This document shows, one piece after another, positions 1 to 8,806 of a stretch of 64,000 bases of DNA; within the stretch, counting starts at the first letter, position 1, and each line of letters opens with the position of its first letter. The notes beneath the pieces were generated by a model. It was given only the letters and a program-made list of their open reading frames with translations, ran no database searches and was not told the DNA's origin. Source of the DNA: Flavobacterium xueshanense (GTDB lineage: Bacteria > Bacteroidota > Bacteroidia > Flavobacteriales > Flavobacteriaceae); NCBI RefSeq assembly GCF_900112975.1, contig NZ_FONQ01000002.1, positions 248,001 through 312,000 on the forward strand. The letters are read 5' to 3'. Both the position numbers and the translations under genes were made by a program.

Positions 1-2
1 TG

Positions 3-1055
3 GACATTAAAACTATTGATGGCAAAAAAAATCGTTCAGCTTTCAGCCAGATTAAAGACGACAAATTCAAACCACTGGGAATCTTAAATTTACCTTATGT
101 AGAAGATGACGGCTATTATGAAAATGAATTGAAAAGTTTTCTAATTCGTCTGGGGCAGGTTTATGCTTTCATGCTTATTATAGCTTTCGCCTTTGCATAT
201 TTTCTATCGTCCTACATCACAAAATCATTAAAAACAATTTCGGATAAGTTAAGCGAAACGAGTTTGAATCAAAAAAACGAAAAAATTGTTCTGGAAGCCA
301 ATAGCAAGGAAATTAACTTACTGATAAAAGCGTACAACGGAATGGTGGATGAACTGGAGAAAAGCGCCATAAAACTCGCGCAAAGCGAACGTGAAGAAGC
401 GTGGCGCGAAATGGCGAAACAAGTGGCGCATGAAATCAAGAATCCGCTTACGCCAATGCGATTAACAGTGCAGAGTTTTCAGCGGAAATTTGACCCTACT
501 GACCCCAATGTAAAGCAGAAAATGAACGACTATTCGGAAACTTTGATTCAACAAATTGATACCATGAGTGCGGTAGCTTCCGCTTTTTCGAATTTTGCAT
601 CGATGCCGGCACAGCAAAATGAAACTCTAAACGTGGTGGAAGTAGTAGAGCTTGCGATGGATATTTTCAACGAAGAATATATTGAATTCCAAAGTTCTTC
701 TCCCGAAATTATTTCGAAAATTGACCGAACGCAACTCATTCGAATTATCACGAATTTAGCGAAAAATGCCATTCAATCGATACCGGAACAACAGGAAATT
801 AAATCGGTTGTGGTGCGCATCAGAAAAGAAGCAAATAACGTATTAATTACGGTTTCTGACAACGGAATTGGCATTCAACCCAAAGACATCAGCCGCATAT
901 TTGAACCAAAATTCACCACCAAAAGCAGCGGTATGGGTCTTGGTCTTGGAATTATAAAAAACATTATTGAAAATTATAAAGGAACGATTACCTTTGAGAC
1001 TGAATTTGGAAAAGGAACTACTTTTATTGTATCACTTCCAATAATTAACACCTAA
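3..1055 (+). CDS. Sensor histidine kinase, NtrY-like (5'-truncated by window edge)
   Basis: Membrane histidine kinase that would autophosphorylate and pass phosphate to a response regulator outside the window. The frame is open from base 3 with no stop, so the gene starts upstream; a TTG at 129 is only an internal codon. In order are seen a periplasmic tail, a membrane helix (bases about 159-220), a HAMP-like linker, the H-box HEIKNPLTPMRL (His codon 429-431), the N-box NLAKNAIQSIP, DNGIGI, FEPKFTTKSSG and GMGLGLGI of the HATPase domain. The HEIKNPLTP form is typical of the NtrY/nitrogen-regulation group, but the real signal is unknown. The enoyl-CoA hydratase follows after 10 bases and is probably cotranscribed. 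Confidence 0.93.
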   Translation, partial: DIKTIDGKKNRSAFSQIKDDKFKPLGILNLPYVEDDGYYENELKSFLIRLGQVYAFMLIIAFAFAYFLSSYITKSLKTISDKLSETSLNQKNEKIVLEANSKEINLLIKAYNGMVDELEKSAIKLAQSEREEAWREMAKQVAHEIKNPLTPMRLTVQSFQRKFDPTDPNVKQKMNDYSETLIQQIDTMSAVASAFSNFASMPAQQNETLNVVEVVELAMDIFNEEYIEFQSSSPEIISKIDRTQLIRIITNLAKNAIQSIPEQQEIKSVVVRIRKEANNVLITVSDNGIGIQPKDISRIFEPKFTTKSSGMGLGLGIIKNIIENYKGTITFETEFGKGTTFIVSLPIINT

Positions 1056-1065
1056 AAATACAATT

Positions 1066-1848
1066 ATGAACTACGAAAATATTTTAATTGCAACCGAAAA
1101 TAACATTGCAACGATTACCATTAATCGTCCGACTAAACTCAACGCTTTAAATGTTGCAACTATTTCTGATTTGAACAAAGCGTTCAAAACATTAGGAAAA
1201 AATGATGAAATTCGTGTTATTATTTTAACGGGAAGTGGTGAAAAAGCATTTGTAGCCGGAGCTGATATCTCTGAATTTGCTCATTTTTCGATTGAAGAAG
1301 GGATGCAACTGGCGGCAGAAGGACAAGAAAAATTATTTGATTTTATAGAAAATCTAAAAAAACCCGTAATAGCAGCCGTTAATGGTTTTGCGTTAGGTGG
1401 TGGATTAGAATTAGCCATGGCGTGTCATTTCAGAGTAGCTTCTGAAAATGCAAAAATGGGATTACCTGAAGTTTCGCTGGGTGTAATTCCGGGTTATGGC
1501 GGAACACAACGTTTGCCACAATTGATAGGAAAAGGACGCGCAATGGAAATGATTTTGAGTGCAGGAATGGTAACAGCGCAAGATGCTTACAGAACTGGAC
1601 TTGTGAATCACGTAGTCCCTGAAGCTGAACTTTTAGACTACTGTGTGAGTGTGGCCAATAAAATAATAAAGAATTCTCCTTACGCTGTTGGTAAAGCTAT
1701 AAAAGCGGTCAATGCTAATTTCAAAGAAGGAAAAAATGGGTATGAAGTCGAAATAAAAGCTTTTGGAAAATGTTTTGGAACCGAAGATTTTAAAGAAGGA
1801 ACAACGGCATTTTTAGAGAAAAGAAAAGCAGTGTTTACTGGGAAATAA
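1066..1848 (+). CDS. Enoyl-CoA hydratase/isomerase family protein
   Basis: Crotonase-fold enzyme, 260 aa, the usual length of a monofunctional enoyl-CoA hydratase (hydration of trans-2-enoyl-CoA in fatty acid oxidation or butanoate metabolism). Visible motifs are the oxyanion-hole strand AFVAGADISEF (about residues 62-72), NGFALGGGLELAMACHFR (about 106-123) and MGLPEVSLGVIPGYGGTQRL (about 132-151) with the two acidic positions expected of hydratases. It follows the histidine kinase by 10 bases with no promoter visible between them. The exact acyl-CoA substrate cannot be read from the sequence. A hairpin terminator follows directly. Confidence 0.93.
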   Translation: MNYENILIATENNIATITINRPTKLNALNVATISDLNKAFKTLGKNDEIRVIILTGSGEKAFVAGADISEFAHFSIEEGMQLAAEGQEKLFDFIENLKKPVIAAVNGFALGGGLELAMACHFRVASENAKMGLPEVSLGVIPGYGGTQRLPQLIGKGRAMEMILSAGMVTAQDAYRTGLVNHVVPEAELLDYCVSVANKIIKNSPYAVGKAIKAVNANFKEGKNGYEVEIKAFGKCFGTEDFKEGTTAFLEKRKAVFTGK

Positions 1849-1852
1849 TAAC

Positions 1853-1880
1853 AAAAGAGAGAACCATTGGTTCTCTTTTC
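1853..1880 (+). terminator. Rho-independent terminator after enoyl-CoA hydratase
   Basis: An inverted repeat with arms AGAGAACC and GGTTCTCT around a 3-base ATT loop is flanked by A-run and T-run. It starts 5 bases after the stop codon and closes the kinase-hydratase unit. Confidence 0.75.
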
Positions 1881-1997
1881 TGTTTATCAGTGAATATCAT
1901 TTAAAATAATTTTTCCTCAAAAACAGATTGTTTGCTTTACAACACTTAATTTTGCAGACCCGTTTCGGAATATAACGCACCATCTAAAATTAAACTT

Positions 1998-2402
1998 ATG
2001 TCCTTCCAACCTGTATTTGAACTTTTCTGGGAAAAGGTAAAAGAAAGTATCGAAAACCATACCTACGCTAAACTAACGCTTGCCAAAACCATTGGTGATA
2101 CAGAACTGAAAAATATTTATGTGCGTCCTGTTTTACTGGAAAATGACGTGTTTAGTCTTTCGGTTACGGAGCGTTACAAAACCGAGGAAATAGAAAGTTT
2201 TCATACGCTTGATGAAGCTTTTATTATATTGGCTCCGTATGTGAATAATCCGTTTTTAACCGCTTTACTGTTTACAACAGAAAATGACATTACCTTTAAA
2301 CTCAATAAAAAAAGAGTGGGAACCATTATTGAGCAACCACCAACTTTTAAGAACGCTTCAGATGTGATTTTGGAAATGAAAGTCAAAGGAATTAAGATTT
2401 AA
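1998..2402 (+). CDS. Conserved hypothetical protein (134 aa)
   Basis: Small soluble protein with no signal peptide, membrane segment or catalytic motif that I recognise. It begins MSFQPVFELFWEKVKES and is alternating alpha/beta in character with an acidic middle. An upstream TAATTTTG at 1947-1954 fits the Bacteroidetes -7 element, so it probably has its own promoter. It converges with the HD-domain gene, and the two stop codons lie inside one long inverted repeat. I remember similar short proteins in Flavobacteriaceae but no function. Codon use looks like its neighbours. Confidence 0.8.
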   Translation: MSFQPVFELFWEKVKESIENHTYAKLTLAKTIGDTELKNIYVRPVLLENDVFSLSVTERYKTEEIESFHTLDEAFIILAPYVNNPFLTALLFTTENDITFKLNKKRVGTIIEQPPTFKNASDVILEMKVKGIKI

Positions 2403-2496
2403 GATTTTTGATTAACGATTGCTGATTTTTGATTTAAAATCAGCAATCGAAAAAACATCTGAAATTTAAAATCTTTAATCCGCAATCAAAAATCTT
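2401..2496. terminator. Nested palindrome between convergent genes (bidirectional terminator)
   Basis: The inner hairpin has perfect 14-bp arms CGATTGCTGATTTT (2416-2429) and its complement (2436-2449) with a 6-base loop. Outer 13-bp arms AAGATTTTTGATT (2401-2413) and AATCAAAAATCTT (2484-2496) are also perfect complements and touch the stop codons of both converging genes. Confidence 0.75.
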
Positions 2497-3148
2497 ACTT
2501 CTCTCCTTCCCATTCCGCATAAAACTGCGCCAGAAATCCTTCCATATAACGGTGTCTTTCTTGTGCGATTTGTTTTCCGGTCTCGGTATTCATCTTATCT
2601 TTCAAAAGCAATAACTTTTCGTAAAAATGATTTAACGTTGGAGAATCATTCTTCTTGTATTCTTCTTTAGTCATACTGGAATTTGGAGCAATTTTAGGGT
2701 CGTAGATTGCTCTGTTTTTAAATCCGCCATAATTGAAAGTTCTGGCGATTCCAATGGCTCCAATCGCATCTAAACGATCCGCGTCCTGAACCACATCCAA
2801 TTCTATTGAAGAAAATTTCTTTTCGAAATTGCCGCCTTTGTACGAGATGTTTTCAATGATATCAACCACATGCTTGATGGTCTCTTTGTCAACGTTTTCT
2901 GATTCTAAAAATTCGCGCGCAATTCTTGGTCCGACGGTTTCATCACCATCATGAAACTTACTGTCGGCAATATCATGAAGCAAAGCGCCAAGTTTGACAA
3001 CGGTGGTATCACAGACTTCACTTTTCGAAATCAGAACGGAATTCTTAAACACTCTTTCAATATGAAACCAGTCGTGCCCGCCCTCGGCATTTTCTAGTTT
3101 TTCTTTAACAAAAAGAATCGTTTTACTTATTAAATCAGGGTTTATCAT
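2495..3148 (-). CDS. HD-domain phosphohydrolase family protein
   Basis: Metal-dependent HD-superfamily hydrolase of 217 aa. The metal ligands are visible as HDWFHIERV (about residues 25-33), LLHDIAD (about 57-63) and QDADRLDAIGAIGIAR (about 137-152), the pattern of the YedJ-type HD family. These proteins cleave phosphate esters, but the substrate is not predictable here. There is no membrane segment, so it should be cytoplasmic. The next gene on this strand, the desaturase, starts after a hairpin, so this gene is probably a separate unit. Confidence 0.88.
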   Translation of the reverse strand: MINPDLISKTILFVKEKLENAEGGHDWFHIERVFKNSVLISKSEVCDTTVVKLGALLHDIADSKFHDGDETVGPRIAREFLESENVDKETIKHVVDIIENISYKGGNFEKKFSSIELDVVQDADRLDAIGAIGIARTFNYGGFKNRAIYDPKIAPNSSMTKEEYKKNDSPTLNHFYEKLLLLKDKMNTETGKQIAQERHRYMEGFLAQFYAEWEGEK

Positions 3149-3166
3149 TATTTATATACTTTTAAA

Positions 3167-3214
3167 AAAAATGTTGAATTTCAAAGTCCATCAACTTCAA
3201 AATCCAACATTTTT
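3167..3214 (-). terminator. Terminator after the desaturase gene
   Basis: Arms AAAAATGTTG (3167-3176) and CAACATTTTT (3205-3214) are perfect complements, placed 25 bases beyond the end of the desaturase gene on the minus strand. Confidence 0.6.
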
Positions 3215-3238
3215 ATTTTATATTTAAAATTTAGTAAT

Positions 3239-4228
3239 CTATCGTACTAAAGCTGGCTCTACCCATTTAAAAATATGCGATTCTTGTGGAATTACCATTC
3301 TCTCGGAAATTTTTGCCATTCTACCCGGTAATTTCATCAAATAATCACGGGCTTTCTCTGCTTCATCGGTCAAACCGGAAATTTTATCAATTTCCCATTT
3401 CTCAATTAATTTTTGCATAATGTCTACATAATCCGCTGCTGTGTAAACTCCAATTCTTTGTGCCGAATCAGAAAACTGTTCAAAAGCGGTACTGATTTTT
3501 TGACCTGATTCTCTTAAGAAATGTGCAGGCATAACGATTTTTGCTTTCATCATGTATTGAAACGCAAGCATCATCTCACTTGGATCTATTTGAAAAATAC
3601 GGGTAACAAATTCACTGTACGCATGATGATGACGCATCTCGTCACCAGCAATCATTTTGCACATTTTAGACAATTTGTTATCGCCATATTTCTTGGCCAT
3701 TTGCGCTACTCTGTTATGGGAAACATAAGTTGCTAATTCCTGAAAACTGGTATACACAAAGTTTTTGTAAGGATCTCTTCCGGTGCCAATATCAAAACCA
3801 TCGTTGATAAGGTGCTGCGTTGTGATTTCTACTTCACGCATGTTTACACGACCTGATAAATACAAATATTTATTCAGTAAATCGCCATGACGATTTTCCT
3901 CACCAGTCCACTGCCTGATCCATTTAGACCAACCATTTCTCTCTACGTTATCAATTCCTTCTACATCCATTAACCAGGATTCATAGGTTGGCAAAGCTTC
4001 CTCTGTAATGGTATCACCTACTAAAGTTACCCAGAAATCATAAGGTAATTCTTTTGCAATTTCACGTAATTCTTTGACCTCATCAAAAAAAGTATCACTT
4101 TGGGAATTAGGCAAAAAATCAGTTGGTTGCCATATTTTCTCCACTGGAATCAGATACTGATCGACAAAGCTGTCTACGTTTTTTTCCAAAAACTGCATTA
4201 CTTCTAATCGAATGTTTTTTATTGACAT
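3239..4228 (-). CDS. Acyl-ACP desaturase (soluble diiron)
   Basis: Soluble ferritin-like diiron desaturase that would introduce a cis double bond into acyl-ACP chains. The two iron-binding motifs of the family are clear: EENRHGD at residues 110-116 and DEMRHHHAY at 196-204. The length of 329 aa matches bacterial and plastid stearoyl-ACP desaturases. It lies 10 bases downstream of a 1-acyl-glycerol-3-phosphate acyltransferase on the same strand, so the pair probably forms a membrane-lipid operon in which unsaturated acyl chains are made and esterified. Regioselectivity and electron donor cannot be inferred. A hairpin terminator follows. Confidence 0.94.
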   Translation of the reverse strand: MSIKNIRLEVMQFLEKNVDSFVDQYLIPVEKIWQPTDFLPNSQSDTFFDEVKELREIAKELPYDFWVTLVGDTITEEALPTYESWLMDVEGIDNVERNGWSKWIRQWTGEENRHGDLLNKYLYLSGRVNMREVEITTQHLINDGFDIGTGRDPYKNFVYTSFQELATYVSHNRVAQMAKKYGDNKLSKMCKMIAGDEMRHHHAYSEFVTRIFQIDPSEMMLAFQYMMKAKIVMPAHFLRESGQKISTAFEQFSDSAQRIGVYTAADYVDIMQKLIEKWEIDKISGLTDEAEKARDYLMKLPGRMAKISERMVIPQESHIFKWVEPALVR

Positions 4229-4238
4229 TATATATAAA

Positions 4239-4973
4239 TTAAATTTTTATTCCTTGAACAACTGCTGTTTCTGTTTTTTCCATTAATTCAGCAAAATCAT
4301 AGTCTTTAACCGCTAACGGTTTATGTACCACAAAGGTAAGGCGATTTCCTAAACCTAGCGGGAAAAATCCGTATTTAACTATTTCCCAAGAATTGTTTAT
4401 GCTCACTGGAACCACGTATGCCGAAGGCGCGTGTTTACATAAAATTTTCAAACCGCTTTGCGCAAACTCTTTTGGTTTTCCCGTTTTACTTCGTGTTCCT
4501 TCCGGAAAAATAACTGCTGATCGGTTGTGTTTTTCGATATATTCAGCCAATCCTTTGATGGCCGGAATCGCTTGTTTTGGATCTTTACGATCGATAAGAA
4601 CAGAACCTCCGTGACGTAAATTAAATGACACGCTTGGGATACCGCTTCCTAATTCTTTCTTACTAACAAATTTACAATGAAAACGACGAAAAAACCAAAT
4701 CATTGCAATAATATCGTACATACTTTGATGATTGGACACAAAAATTAAAGGCACGTTTTTAGGGATGCTTTCTATATTTTCAAATTTATATGTTGTTCCC
4801 AAGAGATTTGTGCATCTCAACAAGAAAAAATTCAAGTAATCGACACTTATTTTATGGGCTTGATAACCAAAAACATAGAAACAAACCCACTGAATTGGAT
4901 GAAAAATAATCAAAGTAAGAACGAAACAGAAATAATAAATTACGGAAATGGGATACGAAATCAGTTTTTGCAT
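4239..4973 (-). CDS. 1-acyl-sn-glycerol-3-phosphate acyltransferase (PlsC family)
   Basis: PlsC-family membrane acyltransferase of 244 aa. It has an N-terminal hydrophobic helix (about residues 8-36), the catalytic block NHQSMYD at 81-87 and the substrate-binding block FPEGTRS at 156-162. Expected role: acylation of lysophosphatidate at the inner membrane. It heads the operon with the acyl-ACP desaturase. A TACTTTTG element lies on the minus strand at 4991-4998, about 20 bases before the ATG. A second PlsC-family gene lies at 16379-17161, so the strain has at least two such enzymes. Confidence 0.92.
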   Translation of the reverse strand: MQKLISYPISVIYYFCFVLTLIIFHPIQWVCFYVFGYQAHKISVDYLNFFLLRCTNLLGTTYKFENIESIPKNVPLIFVSNHQSMYDIIAMIWFFRRFHCKFVSKKELGSGIPSVSFNLRHGGSVLIDRKDPKQAIPAIKGLAEYIEKHNRSAVIFPEGTRSKTGKPKEFAQSGLKILCKHAPSAYVVPVSINNSWEIVKYGFFPLGLGNRLTFVVHKPLAVKDYDFAELMEKTETAVVQGIKI

Positions 4974-5058
4974 GCTTTAAAAATTTGTTACAAAAGTAAG
5001 AAATATATTTTTAGCGGTATTTAAATCCGAAACAATATACTGGCTCGACGTTTAATCG

Positions 5059-5066
5059 TAACTTTG
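5059..5066 (+). promoter_or_regulatory. Putative -7 element upstream of rnpA
   Basis: TAACTTTG matches the Bacteroidetes consensus TAnnTTTG, 32 bases before the rnpA ATG. No convincing -33 TTTG was seen. Confidence 0.45.
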
Positions 5067-5098
5067 CGAGTCAAAATCTATGTCTTTTTTCTATTAAA

Positions 5099-5479
5099 AT
5101 GAACTTTACTTACCCAAAAAACGAAAAGCTAAAAAGTAAAATCACCATTGGATTATTATTTACCGAAGGGAAATCAGTATCTAAATATCCGTTACGATTG
5201 GTCTACAAAGCCGGTTCTTTTAGCGAAGGCGAAAAAATAAAAATGGGTGTTTCTGTTTCTAAAAAGAATTTTAAGAAAGCCGTAGACCGCAATTATTTCA
5301 AAAGGTTATTGCGCGAAACCTACCGTCTGAACAAACACCTTTTGATTGACAATTTGGATCAACCGTATTCCTTTATGTTTTTTTACCAAACAAAGGACCG
5401 ATTGTCTTACGAGGAAATTAATACCAAAACAATTCAGTTGTTTGAGAAGTTTTTGCTTCAAATAAAAAAAGAAGATTAG
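5099..5479 (+). CDS. rnpA: Ribonuclease P protein component
   Basis: Basic 126-aa protein subunit of RNase P, which helps the catalytic RNA remove 5' leaders from pre-tRNA. The family signature is seen as KKAVDRNYFKRLLRE (about residues 59-73), with the RNxxKR core at 64-69, after a Lys-rich N-terminus and the FTEGKS segment near residue 21. The usual partner rpmH is not upstream here. Downstream genes on the same strand (DUF4349 lipoprotein, S41 protease, OmpA protein) are closely spaced and may be cotranscribed. Confidence 0.95.
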   Translation: MNFTYPKNEKLKSKITIGLLFTEGKSVSKYPLRLVYKAGSFSEGEKIKMGVSVSKKNFKKAVDRNYFKRLLRETYRLNKHLLIDNLDQPYSFMFFYQTKDRLSYEEINTKTIQLFEKFLLQIKKED

Positions 5480-5521
5480 CATTTCTATTTTTTGTATTTT
5501 TAGCATTAAAATATTCTATTT

Positions 5522-6358
5522 ATGAAGTCAATAGCCTTGTTTTTTGTTTTATTATTTTGTTTTTCCAGTTGTAAAAAAGCCGAGGCTGATTTAGATATGA
5601 AAGTATCAGCTATAAAACTTCCTTCAAAAGTAGCTTCAGCAGGTAATGCCCTTTATGACAAAGCCGATTTCAATTCACCTGTAAAGGAAACTCCTCAAAG
5701 TATTGAACAAAAAATCATCAAGGAAGGCAATCTTCGTTTTGAAACCAATGATTTAACAACCACATATTCTCAAATACAAAATGCGGTAAAGGTTTATAAT
5801 GCAATCATTCAAAATGATACGGAAGGTAAGGATTACGAGTCTGTTTTTAGAAAATTAATCATTCGTGTTCCAAGTAAAAACTTCGATTTATTTTTGAAAG
5901 ATATTTCAAAAGGGGTTACTTATTTTGACAATAAACAAATATCATCTCGGGATGTAACCGCTGAATATATTGACATTGATGCTCGATTGAAAGCTAAAAA
6001 AGTACTAGAAAACCGTTATCTCGAACTTTTAAAAAAAGCAAATAAGGTCACAGAAATGTTGGAAATTGAAAAGCAACTTTCCTCTATTCGTGAAGAAATC
6101 GAAGCAAAAGAAGGTCAATTGAATTACCTGCAAAACCAAGTTTTGTTCAGTACCATTACTATAGAATTCTACAGAACTATCGCCGAAGAAAGTGGTGTAA
6201 CTGCCTCATACGGAATGAAAATTTGGACCGCCATCAAATCAGGATTCAATAGCCTTTCGAGTTTATTTATAAATCTACTGAGCATTTGGCCGTTTATCGT
6301 AATTATGGTTGCTGTAGTTTACTTTATTAGAAAAAGATTTAAGACAAAAAAAATATAA
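5522..6358 (+). CDS. DUF4349-type lipoprotein
   Basis: Predicted lipoprotein of 278 aa: a hydrophobic signal (residues 2-15) ends in a lipobox with the sequence FSSC, so the cysteine near residue 17 would be acylated. The middle has a coiled-coil stretch (about 160-200, rich in Leu, Glu and Lys). The C-terminus has a membrane helix (about 245-268) followed by a Lys/Arg tail. The domain order resembles DUF4349 proteins, whose function is unknown. A lipid anchor together with a C-terminal helix is odd and suggests double anchoring. It sits between rnpA and the protease gene. Confidence 0.83.
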   Translation: MKSIALFFVLLFCFSSCKKAEADLDMKVSAIKLPSKVASAGNALYDKADFNSPVKETPQSIEQKIIKEGNLRFETNDLTTTYSQIQNAVKVYNAIIQNDTEGKDYESVFRKLIIRVPSKNFDLFLKDISKGVTYFDNKQISSRDVTAEYIDIDARLKAKKVLENRYLELLKKANKVTEMLEIEKQLSSIREEIEAKEGQLNYLQNQVLFSTITIEFYRTIAEESGVTASYGMKIWTAIKSGFNSLSSLFINLLSIWPFIVIMVAVVYFIRKRFKTKKI

Positions 6359-6362
6359 AACA

Positions 6363-8000
6363 ATGTATTCTTTCTTCAAAAAAAAATTCATAATTCCCGT
6401 TATCGCTTCAGCATTTTTATTTATTGGAACGAGTTTCAAAGATGATTTTTTCGAAATCGCCAAACAAATCGAGATATTCACGACCCTTTTTAAGGAATTG
6501 AACCGAAATTATGTCGATGAAACCAATCCTGGAGAACTAATGGATAAAGCCATCAAAGGAATGCTGGCTAATTTAGATCCGTACACCGTGTATTTCAATG
6601 AGCAGGATGTGGTGCGATTCAAGATAAACAATACTGGAGAATATACTGGAATAGGCGCTTTATTGACTCGGAAAGAAGACAAATTAATTGTGAAAGAACC
6701 CTATAAAGATTTCCCTGCCGACAAAGCGGGTTTAAAAGCCGGAGACGAAATTATTCAGGTGGGCGACGTGCTTTTATCTGAATTTAAAGACGAAGCTTCT
6801 CAACTATTCAAAGGTACAAAAAATACCAAAATTGACATCAAATACATCCGTCAGGGAAAAGTGAACACTACTCAGATTATTCTGGACGAAGTCGAAATCA
6901 AATCGGTTCCTTTTTTCGCAAAAATAGATGAAAAAACCGGTTATATTGTATTGTCGCATTTTAACAAAAAAGCATCCTTGGAAACCAAAGAAGCTTTGGA
7001 ACAACTGAAAAAATACGGTGCTGAACGCATTATTTTGGATGTAAGAGACAATCCGGGAGGACTTTTGAATGAAGCCGTGAATATCTGTAATTTATTTGTT
7101 CCAAAAAACGAAATTATTGTTACTACAAAATCGAAAATAGAGAAACACAACAGCACGTACAAAACGACCAAAGACCCTGTAGATACTGAAGTCCCTTTAA
7201 TTATTCTTGTTAACGGCCGAAGTGCTTCGGCATCTGAAATCGTGGCTGGCGCACTTCAGGATTTAGATCGCGCTGTGGTGGTGGGAAGCCGCAGTTTTGG
7301 AAAAGGACTAGTGCAAAGACCAGTAGATTTGACGTATGGAACGCAACTAAAAGTAACTATTTCCCGCTATTACACACCATCCGGAAGATGCATTCAAGCT
7401 TTGGATTATTCTCGAAAAGACAAAAATGGGATGGCCATAAAAACGGAAGAAACAAACTTCAATGCTTTTAAAACCCGAAAAGGCAGAACCGTTTATGACG
7501 GCGGAGGAATCCAGCCTGACGTGGAACTAGAAGAAACTAAATCTAGTCCAATAACGGATGCTTTGCTAAAAAATGATGGGATTTTCAACTATGCCACGAC
7601 TTATTATTATAAAAATCAAAATTTAGGAAATCAGATTCCGGTCATTTCTGATGCGGATTATTTGGATTTTAAACAGTTCCTGAAAGTACAGAAATTCTCC
7701 TTTGATACGGCAACAGAATTGGCTTTGAAAAATACTTTGGCTGTAGCCAAAAAAGAAAAATTAGACCAATCTATTCTCGCCGAATATCAACAATTGCTAG
7801 CCGCACTTCAAAAAAGTGAAAATGTTTTATTGGATAAAAACCAAAAAGAAATCAAAAATCTAATGGTTGATGAAATCATTAAACGCTACCAATATCAAGA
7901 AGGATTGTATCAATATTACATTAAAAACAATTCGGAAATTAAAAAAGCAGTGAGCATTTTAAACAATAACTCGGAATATAAGTCTATTCTCAAAATATAA
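6363..8000 (+). CDS. C-terminal processing protease, S41 family
   Basis: Periplasmic serine protease of the CtpA/Prc family, 545 aa. It has an N-terminal membrane anchor or signal (about residues 8-24), a PDZ domain (about 92-165) and the S41 domain with DVRDNPGGLL (about 226-235), the Ser-containing motif NGRSASASE (about 284-292) and the general-base lysine in SFGKGLVQ (K314). These enzymes trim C-termini of periplasmic proteins. A C-terminal region of roughly 150 residues follows the core. The gene is 4 bases after the DUF4349 lipoprotein, and its stop overlaps the ATG of the OmpA gene by one base, so translation is probably coupled. Confidence 0.94.
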   Translation: MYSFFKKKFIIPVIASAFLFIGTSFKDDFFEIAKQIEIFTTLFKELNRNYVDETNPGELMDKAIKGMLANLDPYTVYFNEQDVVRFKINNTGEYTGIGALLTRKEDKLIVKEPYKDFPADKAGLKAGDEIIQVGDVLLSEFKDEASQLFKGTKNTKIDIKYIRQGKVNTTQIILDEVEIKSVPFFAKIDEKTGYIVLSHFNKKASLETKEALEQLKKYGAERIILDVRDNPGGLLNEAVNICNLFVPKNEIIVTTKSKIEKHNSTYKTTKDPVDTEVPLIILVNGRSASASEIVAGALQDLDRAVVVGSRSFGKGLVQRPVDLTYGTQLKVTISRYYTPSGRCIQALDYSRKDKNGMAIKTEETNFNAFKTRKGRTVYDGGGIQPDVELEETKSSPITDALLKNDGIFNYATTYYYKNQNLGNQIPVISDADYLDFKQFLKVQKFSFDTATELALKNTLAVAKKEKLDQSILAEYQQLLAALQKSENVLLDKNQKEIKNLMVDEIIKRYQYQEGLYQYYIKNNSEIKKAVSILNNNSEYKSILKI

Positions 8001-8806
8001 TGATAAAATCGTTTGCAATATTTTTGCTTCTTTTTTCGAGCTACTTAAGTGCCCAGGGAAAACCTGTAGAAACGGTCTATTTTGAATTTGATAAATTCAC
8101 ACTTCATGAAGATCAAATACAAATCATACTTGATTTCATGAAAAATGCGGATACCACGAAAATCGAATCAATACAAATTTATGGATATTGTGACGACAGA
8201 GGTGCCAATGATTATAATTATGCACTATCAAAAAACAGGGTAACTACAGTTCAAAACATTCTTACGGCAAATGGTTTTAACAAAAACAAAATTGTCATTA
8301 TTGAAGGCAAAGGACGTGTAGTTCTGCAAAAAGATATGGTGGAAAACCTGTCCGAAACCCGTTCAAAAAACAGACGTGTAGACTTGTTTACTGTCAAGAA
8401 AAACAGTTACGGAAATGGCATATACAATTCGTTTCAGGATAAGCATAAAGTGGGAGATCGTATTTATCTGGAAAACATCCTTTTTCCGCTTGGAAGCAGC
8501 GCATTAACGGAACAATCCAAGAAAGAATTAGATAGAATTGCAGTGCTTTTTCAAAAACAAAAAACATTGGAATTCCAAATCAGAGGACACGTTTGTTGTA
8601 CTCCAAGTTATTACTCGGATGCCATAGATAAGAAAACCCGGGAGCGTAAACTTTCTGTGAATCGAGCCAAAAATGTGTACAAATACCTTATGAATAAAGG
8701 CGTAAACAGCCTTAGGATGCACTATGTGGGCAGCGGAAATAAATTCCCTTTAAATCAGGGAGAAACGTTAGACCGTAGAGTTGAATTTATAATTTTGAAA
8801 ATCTAA
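8000..8806 (+). CDS. OmpA-family protein with two OmpA-like domains
   Basis: Exported 268-aa protein with a signal peptide ending near SAQG (residue 18). Two OmpA-like peptidoglycan-binding modules are visible. The first (about 25-130) has FEFDKFTL and YGYCDDRGANDYNYALSKNR. The second (about 155-268) has LFPLGSSALTEQSKKELDR and ends in LDRRVEFIIL. It therefore probably tethers the outer membrane or a partner to peptidoglycan. A CC pair in RGHVCCTP (second module) is unusual. The gene overlaps the protease stop by one base, and its last 39 bases overlap the convergent acetyltransferase gene. Confidence 0.88.
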   Translation: MIKSFAIFLLLFSSYLSAQGKPVETVYFEFDKFTLHEDQIQIILDFMKNADTTKIESIQIYGYCDDRGANDYNYALSKNRVTTVQNILTANGFNKNKIVIIEGKGRVVLQKDMVENLSETRSKNRRVDLFTVKKNSYGNGIYNSFQDKHKVGDRIYLENILFPLGSSALTEQSKKELDRIAVLFQKQKTLEFQIRGHVCCTPSYYSDAIDKKTRERKLSVNRAKNVYKYLMNKGVNSLRMHYVGSGNKFPLNQGETLDRRVEFIILKI

